From DATLCI01 sp046714215 (lineage in GTDB: Bacteria; Acidobacteriota; Terriglobia; Terriglobales; Acidobacteriaceae): a stretch of DNA of 6,436 bases. Each line of letters starts with the position of its first letter. The first letter of the stretch is position 1. The position numbers were made by a program, and so were the translations under genes. Below are positions 1-4,907 of the stretch, one piece after another. The notes below the pieces were generated by a model. The model saw only the letters and a program-made list of their open reading frames with translations. It made no database searches and had not been told where the DNA came from. The stretch is from positions 1 to 6,436 of the forward strand of contig JBKKBM010000278.1 of assembly GCA_046714215.1 (NCBI GenBank), read 5' to 3'.

Positions 1-188
1 AGGCGGTGATAGGCCATGCCGATGCCCAGGCTGCCCGCCACCCACCACAAGAACATGGCGAGGAAGAGCGCCGGCCAGCTAAAGAAGAAGATGGACGCGA
101 CCGCGCCCACATGGAAAAGCACCATGAAGATCGTCGTGACCCAATTGACGCCTTGCGACGCCTTCTTGCCATACATTTGCGTTTCCAT
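1..188 (-). CDS. Membrane fatty acid (acyl-CoA delta-9 type) desaturase, N-terminal fragment cut by the window edge
   Basis: The first 62 residues of a protein that continues off the left end. It begins METQMYGKKASQG, followed by a strongly hydrophobic stretch (about residues 16-57, with FFFSWPALFLAMFLWW in the middle) that would make two membrane passes. The last visible residues are GIGMAYHR. In stearoyl-CoA/delta-9 desaturases this run leads straight into the first histidine box (HRLxxHR), so H61 should be the first di-iron ligand. Known family members introduce a double bond into a membrane-bound acyl chain with an electron donor and O2. The start is the ATG at 188; an AAGGGG about 14 bases upstream is a distant, weak ribosome binding site, and Met5 is an alternative start. 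The gene is divergent from tldD. The other two histidine boxes lie outside the window, so substrate class (acyl-CoA or acyl-lipid) cannot be decided. Confidence 0.8.
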   Translation of the reverse strand, partial: METQMYGKKASQGVNWVTTIFMVLFHVGAVASIFFFSWPALFLAMFLWWVAGSLGIGMAYHR

Positions 189-261
189 TTGCCCGGAAGC
201 CCCTTGAAGAAATGAACTCTTTGCTTACTCTTCTAGGCTAACAAGGATGGGGAGGGGCGTT

Positions 262-281
262 TGTAATAGTTGTGTAATAGT
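262..281. repeat. 9-base direct repeat, possible operator
   Basis: TGTAATAGT occurs at 262-270 and again at 273-281, a spacing of 11 bases, which is close to one helical turn. It lies 74 bases upstream of the desaturase start. Two half-sites on the same DNA face could bind a regulator, but nothing in the sequence identifies one. Confidence 0.4.
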
Positions 282-288
282 GCTGGTC

Positions 289-330
289 TTGGCTTTTAGC
301 GGTTGGCTCTTAGCTCTTGGCTCTTTGCAA
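289..330. repeat. Three tandem imperfect 14-base repeats
   Basis: The units are TTGGCTTTTAGCGG (289-302), TTGGCTCTTAGCTC (303-316) and TTGGCTCTTTGCAA (317-330). The first twelve positions of each follow TTGGCTYTTWGC; the last two drift. They sit back to back without spacers, in noncoding sequence. Confidence 0.75.
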
Positions 331-411
331 AAGCAACGGCAAAGTCCAACGCGGAGGAAGCGGAAGACGGTGAAAGGCAAGTGCAGAACCAAGGGCAAGA
401 GCAACATCCAC

Positions 412-435
412 CACGGAAGCACGGAGACACGGAAA
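412..435. repeat. Three tandem 8-base CACGGARR repeats
   Basis: The units are CACGGAAG (412-419), CACGGAGA (420-427) and CACGGAAA (428-435). The six-base core CACGGA is identical in all three. I recall similar CACGGAGR strings as common intergenic low-complexity DNA in environmental bacterial genomes, but could not check this. Confidence 0.75.
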
Positions 436-501
436 AAGCGAAGGCGGGTAAAAGGCAGATCGAAGGCGCTATGGGCCTTTCTACCATCCGTCCCAGTTCT
501 C

Positions 502-530
502 TTTACGCATATCTCTGCATGCTCTACAAT
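502..530 (+). promoter_or_regulatory. Predicted sigma-70 promoter of tldD
   Basis: A -35 box TTTACG (502-507, 4 of 6 to TTGACA) and a -10 box TACAAT (525-530, 5 of 6 to TATAAT) are separated by exactly 17 bases. Transcription would start near 537, giving a leader of about 44 bases before the ATG at 581. This is the best promoter match I found in the window, judged by eye. Confidence 0.5.
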
Positions 531-568
531 TCGCACCTCATTACGCAGTGACGGAATATGCAGCGACC

Positions 569-572
569 GGAG
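569..572 (+). promoter_or_regulatory. Ribosome binding site deciding the tldD start
   Basis: GGAG lies 8 bases before the ATG at 581. It favours this ATG over the in-frame GTG at 548, which has no such site. The 581 start also puts the twin-arginine motif at the usual place near the N-terminus. Confidence 0.65.
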
Positions 573-580
573 CATCCCCA

Positions 581-2194
581 ATGAGCATCTCCCGACGCAC
601 CTTCATCGAACTTTCCAGCGCGGCCGCGATGGCCGCCTTCGCCGATGAGCTTTTCGGACGGCCCCAACTTTGGGCGCAGGCTTCTACTACCGGCGCCAGC
701 GGCGGCAAGCCATCGGCGGCGCTGATCGCGCTGGCCGAAGTGGCCCTGAGCGCGGCGAAGAAAGCGGGCGCAAGTTATGCGGACATCCGCATCAACCGCT
801 ATCGCGACCAGTTCACCGCACTACGCTCTTCCCCGGACATCACCACCGGCAAAGTGAATAACGTGCCCAACGTGGGCGAGCAGCAATCTTTTGGATTTGG
901 CGTGCGGGTGATCGCCAATGGGACGTGGGGATTTGCTTCGAGCCCCATCGTGACCAAGGAAGAGATCGCCAAAGTGGCGGCCCAGGCCGTGGCGGTGGCC
1001 AAGGCGAACTCCGCGCTGCAGCGCTCGCCGGTGCGCCTGGCGCCGAACAAGACCTACGTGGACGTCTATCAGACGCCCTTCAAAAAGAATCCTTTTGACG
1101 TGCCCATTCCGGAGAAGCTGGCGCTGCTGGAGAAGGTGACGGCGGAGATCCGCTCGGTGCCAAAGGTGTTTGCCGCGACGGCCGTGGTCAACATCCATGC
1201 GGAAGACAAGTTCTTCGCGTCGTCGGAGGGCTCGCGCATTCAGCAATACATTGTGCAAACGGTAGGCAATATGTCTGCCCAGGCACGCGACGTGCAGACG
1301 CGCATCTCGCGCACGCGCAATTATTCGCCGCCGCCGGAGACAGGCGGCTGGGAGTTGATCGAAAAGGCTGACCTGTTCGCCCATGGCAAGCGCATCGGTG
1401 AAGAGGTGGTGGAACATCTCACGGCGGCGCCGGTGACCGCAGGCAAGAAAGACCTGGTGCTGATGCCGAACCATCTGGCGCTGACCATCCACGAAAGCAT
1501 TGGACACTCCACGGAACTGGACCGCGCCATCGGCTATGAAGCCAACTTTGCCGGCACCAGCTTCCTCACGCTGGACAAGCTGGGCAAGTATCGCGTGGGT
1601 AGCGACCTGATGAACATCGTGGGCGACCGCACGTTGCCGGGCGCGATGTCAACCATCGGTTATGACGACGACGGGGTAAAGACGACAAGCTTCCCAATCA
1701 TCAATAAAGGGATCTTCGTGGGCTATCAGACCATCCGCGACCAGGCGCACATCGTGAAGGAAACAGCGTCGCGCGGCTGCTGCAATGCGGATTCGTGGGA
1801 CAGTATTCCCTTCCAGCGTATGCCCAACGTCTGGCTGAAGCCGAGTGACAAACCGATGTCACTCGATGAACTCATCAGCGGCGTGGACGATGGCGTGCTC
1901 ATCGACGGGCGCGGTTCGTACTCGATCGATCAGCAGCGCTATAACTTCCAGTTCGGCGGCGACGCGTTCTGGGAGATCAAGGGCGGCAAGAAGGGCAAGA
2001 TGATCAGCCGCGTGGCCTACCAGTCGCGCACCGACGACTTCTGGCAGAAGCTGGACGGCATTTGCGATCAGCGCTTCTGGATCAATCAGGGCCTGAACAG
2101 CGACGGCAAAGGCCAACCACAACAGATCAACGCCATGAGCCACGGCTGCGCGCCTTCGCGCTTCCGCGGCGTGAACGTTCTGCAGACTGATTAA
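581..2194 (+). CDS. tldD: TldD-family zinc metallopeptidase with Tat signal peptide
   Basis: This 537-residue protein is the catalytic partner of the TldD/TldE (PmbA) peptidase, family M103. The motif HESIGH (H304, E305, H308) is the family's HExxxH site: two zinc-binding histidines and the catalytic glutamate. It is followed by ELDRAIGYEANFAGTSFL, as in TldD proteins, and later by SRG...RMPNVWL and GKGQPQQ...SHGCAP near the C-terminus. The N-terminus reads MSISRRTFIEL, a Tat motif with R5-R6, then an Ala-rich h-region and an AQA cleavage site after about residue 34, so export is predicted. E. coli TldD is cytoplasmic and about 480 residues; the extra length is largely the signal and linker. 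E. coli TldD/E cleaves unfolded peptides, including the microcin B17 precursor. The position matching the E. coli third ligand (Cys) appears to be Asp508 here; C523 is the nearest later Cys. The native substrate is unknown. tldE follows 81 bases downstream. Confidence 0.92.
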   Translation: MSISRRTFIELSSAAAMAAFADELFGRPQLWAQASTTGASGGKPSAALIALAEVALSAAKKAGASYADIRINRYRDQFTALRSSPDITTGKVNNVPNVGEQQSFGFGVRVIANGTWGFASSPIVTKEEIAKVAAQAVAVAKANSALQRSPVRLAPNKTYVDVYQTPFKKNPFDVPIPEKLALLEKVTAEIRSVPKVFAATAVVNIHAEDKFFASSEGSRIQQYIVQTVGNMSAQARDVQTRISRTRNYSPPPETGGWELIEKADLFAHGKRIGEEVVEHLTAAPVTAGKKDLVLMPNHLALTIHESIGHSTELDRAIGYEANFAGTSFLTLDKLGKYRVGSDLMNIVGDRTLPGAMSTIGYDDDGVKTTSFPIINKGIFVGYQTIRDQAHIVKETASRGCCNADSWDSIPFQRMPNVWLKPSDKPMSLDELISGVDDGVLIDGRGSYSIDQQRYNFQFGGDAFWEIKGGKKGKMISRVAYQSRTDDFWQKLDGICDQRFWINQGLNSDGKGQPQQINAMSHGCAPSRFRGVNVLQTD

Positions 2195-2206
2195 GGCTTA
2201 CAGGTA

Positions 2207-2265
2207 TCAGGGCGCGCCTTCAAGCGCGCCGTCAGACTTTGAAGCAATCGGGCTTTAGGCCCTGA
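2207..2265. repeat. REP-like hairpin cluster between tldD and tldE
   Basis: There are three nested or adjacent inverted repeats. GGCGCGC (2211-2217) pairs with GCGCGCC (2224-2230) around the loop CTTCAA. GGGC (2250-2253) pairs with GCCC (2259-2262) around TTTAG. An outer pair TCAGGGC (2207-2213) matches GCCCTGA (2259-2265). The pairings are partly exclusive, so alternative folds are possible. No T-tract follows, so it is not an intrinsic terminator. The right arm runs into the tldE ribosome binding site. It resembles interspersed palindromic repeats between genes in Acidobacteriota as I remember them; copy number cannot be judged from one window. Confidence 0.6.
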
Positions 2266-2268
2266 GGT
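2264..2268 (+). promoter_or_regulatory. Ribosome binding site of tldE, inside the hairpin cluster
   Basis: GAGGT ends 7 bases before the ATG at 2276. Its first two bases (2264-2265) are also the end of the outer right arm GCCCTGA, so folding of the spacer could partly hide it. Confidence 0.6.
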
Positions 2269-2275
2269 CACAAAG

Positions 2276-3637
2276 ATGATACTGACGAAAGACGAATCCA
2301 AGCGCCTCATCGACAAAGTCCTCTCCTTCAGCAAGGCGCAGGACTGCGAAGTAAGCGTGGGTGGCGATGAGAACGTGCAGACGCGCTTCGCCAACAACAG
2401 CATCACCACAAGCGGCCGCCACAACAGCGTTTCCGTCTCCATCAGCGTGACCGACAAGGAAAAGCGGAGCGGATCGACGTCGCTGAGTGAAGTTTCTGAT
2501 GAAGCCCTGCGCGCGGCGGTGGCCAAGGCCGAAGAATTGGCGTCGCTCTCGCCGCCGGACGGAGAATACATCGAGCCGCTGGGTCCGCAGCAGTATCCGG
2601 AGATCGCGAGCTTTGACGCGGCGACGGCGAAGGCCGACCATGCCAGCCTGATTCCGGGCGTGAAGTCAGCCGTGGCGGCGGCAGAAACGAAGAAGCTGCA
2701 GGCGTCCGGCTTCTATACGTTGAACGCCGTCTCGCGGTCGTTCGGGAACAATAAAGGCAACTTCGGATATGGCACACGCACCACCGCGGACCTCTCCGTA
2801 ACGGCGCGTACGGCGGATGGCACTGGCTCCGGGTGGGCCACGGCGGAGAGCAACAAGCTGAGCGACATCCGCCATGCGGACTTGGCGCGTATAGCGGCGG
2901 AGAAGGGCGTGCTCTCGCAGAATCCGCGCAAGCTGGAAGCGGGCAAATATACGGTGGTGCTGGAATCGGCGGCGGTGCGCGACCTGGTTCCGCTGATCGC
3001 CGGCGCCTTCAATGCGCGCAACGCGGAAGAAGGACGCTCTTTCTTCTCCAAACGCGGGGGCGGAACGCGGTTGGGCGAGAAACTTTTCTCAGACAAAGTT
3101 ACGGTACGCTCTGATCCCTTCGACCCGCGTAACCCCGGGCTTCCCTGGGGTGGAGGCGGCGGCTTCGGCGGTGGTGGTGGATTCGGTGGAGGGGGAGCCA
3201 GCAGCCTGCCCGCCGCGAAGATGACGTGGATTGAGAAAGGCATGGTCAAGAATCTTTCCTACAGTCGTTACTGGGCGCAAAAGAAGAATGTGGCGCCGAC
3301 TACGGGACTAGGTTCGCTCATCCTGGAAGGTGAAGACCATTCGCTGGAAGACCTGATCAAGTCCACGGCGAAGGGATTGCTGGTGACGCGTTTCTGGTAT
3401 ATCCGCTTTGTGAATCCGCAGACGTTGCAGTACACGGGGCTGACGCGCGACGGCGTGTTCATGATCGAGAACGGCAAGGTCGCGTATCCGGTGAATAATT
3501 TCCGCTGGAATGAAAGCCCGGCAAACCTGCTGGCGAATGTGGAGATGATGAGTCGTCCGGAGCGGGCGAATGGCATGTTGCTGCCGGCGATGAAGATCAA
3601 GGACTTCAACATGAGCAGCATCTCGGACGCGGTGTAA
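2276..3637 (+). CDS. pmbA: TldE/PmbA-family subunit, metallopeptidase-related, with Gly-rich insertion
   Basis: This 453-residue protein (tldE is a synonym) is the usual non-catalytic partner of TldD. It follows the family layout: an N-terminal region with FANNSIT (about residues 39-45), then EEGRSFFSKR, GEKLFSDKVTVRSDP and a C-terminal NFRWNESP. It has no HExxxH motif, as expected for TldE, so zinc chemistry must come from TldD. Residues 291-307 read WGGGGGFGGGGGFGGGG, an unusual low-complexity loop after the conserved DP segment. The start is secure: GAGGT precedes the ATG, an in-frame TGA lies at 2240-2242, and no other start codon lies between. No signal peptide is present, unlike TldD. 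It is probably co-transcribed with tldD and ends before a strong terminator. Known TldD/TldE pairs form a heterodimer enclosing the active site; that this pair does so is inferred from adjacency. Confidence 0.9.
   Translation: MILTKDESKRLIDKVLSFSKAQDCEVSVGGDENVQTRFANNSITTSGRHNSVSVSISVTDKEKRSGSTSLSEVSDEALRAAVAKAEELASLSPPDGEYIEPLGPQQYPEIASFDAATAKADHASLIPGVKSAVAAAETKKLQASGFYTLNAVSRSFGNNKGNFGYGTRTTADLSVTARTADGTGSGWATAESNKLSDIRHADLARIAAEKGVLSQNPRKLEAGKYTVVLESAAVRDLVPLIAGAFNARNAEEGRSFFSKRGGGTRLGEKLFSDKVTVRSDPFDPRNPGLPWGGGGGFGGGGGFGGGGASSLPAAKMTWIEKGMVKNLSYSRYWAQKKNVAPTTGLGSLILEGEDHSLEDLIKSTAKGLLVTRFWYIRFVNPQTLQYTGLTRDGVFMIENGKVAYPVNNFRWNESPANLLANVEMMSRPERANGMLLPAMKIKDFNMSSISDAV
3149..3196 (+). repeat. 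Gly-rich coding repeat (GGGGGF units) within tldE
   Basis: The stretch encodes two G5F units and a final G4. Glycine codons are mixed (GGT, GGA, GGC, GGG), so the protein repeat is not simply a recent DNA slippage of one identical unit. The minus strand shows a proline-rich open frame that is only the shadow of this tract. Confidence 0.85.
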
Positions 3638-3657
3638 AGGACCTTTGGCTTCGACCC

Positions 3658-3695
3658 GGCCCGCCGTATTGGTTTACGGCGGGTCTTAATTTTTT
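3658..3695 (+). terminator. Intrinsic terminator of the tldD-tldE operon
   Basis: CCCGCCGTA (3660-3668) pairs perfectly with TACGGCGGG (3675-3683) around a six-base loop. Two more outer pairs (one G-T) lengthen the stem to 11. The tail TTAATTTTTT (3686-3695) follows. It lies 20 bases after the tldE stop. Confidence 0.85.
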
Positions 3696-3707
3696 GGCAG
3701 TTTCTAC

Positions 3708-3753
3708 CTGGTGCCGGGGCATTTCTTCTGAGTACGCCGGTACATGTCCCCAG
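3708..3753. repeat. Imperfect inverted repeat after the tldE terminator
   Basis: CTGG (3708-3711) matches CCAG (3750-3753). GGGGCAT (3716-3722) matches ATGTCCCC (3744-3751) with one bulged T. The two outer matches overlap by two bases (3750-3751), so both cannot form at once. Between the arms lies the short palindrome GTACGCCGGTAC (3732-3743). There is no T-tract. It may be a remnant of a mobile palindrome or chance; nothing else supports a call. Confidence 0.3.
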
Positions 3754-3844
3754 TGGATTACCCTTTCTTTTCAATCTTTTACGCGGTTGTAGCTTTGGCG
3801 CGTGCCTTGCACCTATCTCCGGTGTAGTCAGCTTCTAAGTTCTC

Positions 3845-3851
3845 AGGAGGT
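3845..3851 (+). promoter_or_regulatory. Strong ribosome binding site of the small secreted protein gene
   Basis: AGGAGGT, a near-perfect anti-16S match, ends 6 bases before the ATG at 3858. It is the strongest such site in the window and supports this gene as real and well translated. Confidence 0.75.
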
Positions 3852-3857
3852 AATCGC

Positions 3858-4301
3858 ATGAAGCGCCACATGCTTACGCTATTCGTCGCCGTCTTGTTCG
3901 TCACGACATTGGCGACGGCCAAAGAAAACCGTTATTACCAGACCGGCTTGCTCTCTGAGATGAATGCCACCGAGTGCGGCTATCACGAGAAGAGTGGCAA
4001 GGGATTCGTGGGCGCGCTGATCGGCACCGACTCGTCGAATAAAGACATCCGCCAGACCTTGTGCCAGGAATACGTGCTGAAGTCAGAGAAGGTGAACTAC
4101 CGCATCCGTCCGCGCAAAGAAAAGAAGGCGGAGCTGCTGCCTATCGGCGAGCGCATCGAGTTTCGCATCAAGAAAGACAAGATGCTGCTGCGCATCGGCG
4201 ATGGCGATAAGGAGATCGAGTACAACGTGGTCTCCATGGTCGCAGTGGAGATCAATGATTCAAGGGCTCCGCAGCGTGCCGCTGCTTCGCCCTCGCACTA
4301 G
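3858..4301 (+). CDS. Small secreted protein of unknown function
   Basis: This 147-residue product is not recognised as a named family. Residues 1-21 form a Sec signal peptide: MKRH, then a hydrophobic core (LTLFVAVLFVTTL) and an ATA cleavage site before KENRYY. The mature part has two cysteines, C40 (TECGYH) and C69 (TLCQEYV), which could form one disulfide outside the cytoplasm. The middle is highly charged and beta-strand-like (VNYRIRPRKEKK, IEFRIKKDKMLLRIGDGDKEIEYNVVSMVAVEI), and the last fifteen residues are Ala/Ser-rich and probably disordered. The pattern resembles hypothetical proteins I associate with Acidobacteriota, where YRIRPR and FRIKKDK motifs recur; this is recognition, not a search. 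It stands alone between two terminators, so it is probably a single-gene transcript. I found no clear promoter in 3696-3844. Function cannot be assigned. Confidence 0.85.
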   Translation: MKRHMLTLFVAVLFVTTLATAKENRYYQTGLLSEMNATECGYHEKSGKGFVGALIGTDSSNKDIRQTLCQEYVLKSEKVNYRIRPRKEKKAELLPIGERIEFRIKKDKMLLRIGDGDKEIEYNVVSMVAVEINDSRAPQRAAASPSH

Positions 4302-4352
4302 GCTCGCGCTGTACGGCGCTCGCTCTGCGCTCACCCGTGTTCTCCAAGTAAG

Positions 4353-4387
4353 ACGCGCAGGCCGAAAGGCCTGCGCGTTGTGTTTTT
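4353..4387 (+). terminator. Intrinsic terminator of the small secreted protein gene
   Basis: ACGCGCAGGCC (4353-4363) pairs perfectly, over 11 bases, with GGCCTGCGCGT (4368-4378) around a GAAA tetraloop. TGTTTTT follows (4381-4387). It lies between convergent genes. On the minus strand the trailing sequence is only CTTACTT, so its action on the DUF1761 transcript would be weaker. Confidence 0.88.
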
Positions 4388-4393
4388 AGTCAG

Positions 4394-4822
4394 CTATCGC
4401 CACATGGCCAGGATGACGCCCATCACTACGAAGCAGACCAATTGGTATCCGGTATCGATGAACCACAGTTTCAGCGGTTTATTACCGAAGAGGGTGTTGG
4501 TGAACTGCACGGTGGAAACGAAGCCGGCCCAGATCGCGATGGCAAACATCATGGCCCGCTGCAAGTCGCCCACTTCGAGCCGCACAAACAGCTTGCCCAA
4601 TACAAAGGCCGCGATCAGGCTGGCAATGAAGGCCAGGGTGTAGAGTTTCGCGGCGCCCTTCTGCATTTCCGCGATCTTAGCTTTGTCGTCGGGGTCCATG
4701 CCCATGGCGACCATCCACGGGCGGGCGAACAACAGCGGTGAATACCACAGCCCGCCAATGACCATAGTGGCCACCGCGGCGGCGAGGACAGCGAGAAGAT
4801 TGACACCCAGGAAGTGCATCAT
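4394..4822 (-). CDS. DUF1761 family four-helix membrane protein
   Basis: A 142-residue integral membrane protein of unknown function. Four hydrophobic helices are visible: about residues 7-31, 60-80, 89-108 and 119-140. Between the first two lies the family-like segment GGLWYSPLLFARPWM (23-37) followed by a charged loop with MDPDDKAKIAEMQKG (42-56). GDLQRAMMFAIAIWAGFV and NTLFGNKPLKLWFIDTGYQL complete the typical DUF1761 order. The start is the ATG at 4822, immediately followed by a second ATG at 4819; GGAGG (4831-4835) lies 8 bases upstream of the first. A longer in-frame opening to 5047 runs back into the DinB-like gene and is rejected. It lies 85 bases downstream of that gene on the same strand, so they may share a transcript. 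No catalytic residues are evident. Confidence 0.85.
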   Translation of the reverse strand: MMHFLGVNLLAVLAAAVATMVIGGLWYSPLLFARPWMVAMGMDPDDKAKIAEMQKGAAKLYTLAFIASLIAAFVLGKLFVRLEVGDLQRAMMFAIAIWAGFVSTVQFTNTLFGNKPLKLWFIDTGYQLVCFVVMGVILAMWR

Positions 4823-4830
4823 CGGACGTG

Positions 4831-4835
4831 CCTCC
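4831..4835 (-). promoter_or_regulatory. Ribosome binding site of the DUF1761 gene
   Basis: On the minus strand GGAGG lies 8 bases before the ATG at 4822 (11 before the one at 4819). It fixes the start there rather than at the upstream in-frame codons. Confidence 0.7.
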
Positions 4836-4870
4836 GCACAACTTTGAGTTTGTTTGGACTGATGGCGGCT

Positions 4871-4901
4871 ATCGTAGACCGTTTCGGGCGGATCGCGGCA
4901 A
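4871..4901 (-). promoter_or_regulatory. Weak candidate promoter for the DUF1761 gene
   Basis: On the minus strand TTGCCG (4901-4896, 4 of 6) and TACGAT (4876-4871, 4 of 6) are 19 bases apart, longer than ideal. If used, the leader would be roughly 40 bases. The alternative is read-through from the DinB-like gene. Confidence 0.25.
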
Positions 4902-4907
4902 GAGTTT

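Larger units (their letters stand above)
189..580. other. 392-base divergent intergenic region, repeat-bearing, no gene seen
   Basis: This spacer separates the desaturase start from the tldD start. Open frames cross it on both strands (up to about 130 codons), but their products are very rich in Arg, Lys and Ser, look like nothing known and overlap each other, so I do not call them genes. It holds a 9-base direct repeat (262-281), three 14-base units (289-330), three 8-base units (412-435), a sigma-70 promoter for tldD (502-530) and the tldD ribosome binding site (569-572). The purine-rich middle (about 330-450) is compositionally unlike the flanking genes. I found no convincing promoter for the desaturase on the minus strand. 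Confidence 0.7.

Noticed and set aside
289..435. CRISPR array
   Set aside because: The repeats are 8 and 14 bases, directly adjacent without spacers, and no cas gene is present.
548..580. GTG at 548 as the tldD start, adding eleven residues
   Set aside because: The ATG at 581 has GGAG at good spacing and places the twin-arginine motif near the N-terminus as Tat signals require.
247..648. Plus-strand open frame of 133 codons, and an opposing frame at 225-581, in the divergent spacer
   Set aside because: The products are Arg/Lys/Ser-rich, run through tandem repeats, lack a ribosome binding site, and the first runs into tldD in another frame.
821..1507. Minus-strand open frame of 228 codons inside tldD
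   Set aside because: Its product is very rich in His and Arg with no recognisable domain; it is the complement shadow of a strongly supported gene.
2211..2230. Terminator between tldD and tldE
   Set aside because: The GC stem has no following T-run, and gene order and spacing suggest co-transcription.
2713..3249. Minus-strand proline-rich open frame inside tldE
   Set aside because: The PPPPP runs are simply the complement of the Gly-rich tract of TldE; no ribosome binding site or domain.
3268..3774. Minus-strand open frame of 168 codons overlapping the end of tldE and its terminator
   Set aside because: It lies mostly opposite conserved TldE sequence, has no ribosome binding site and crosses a strong terminator.
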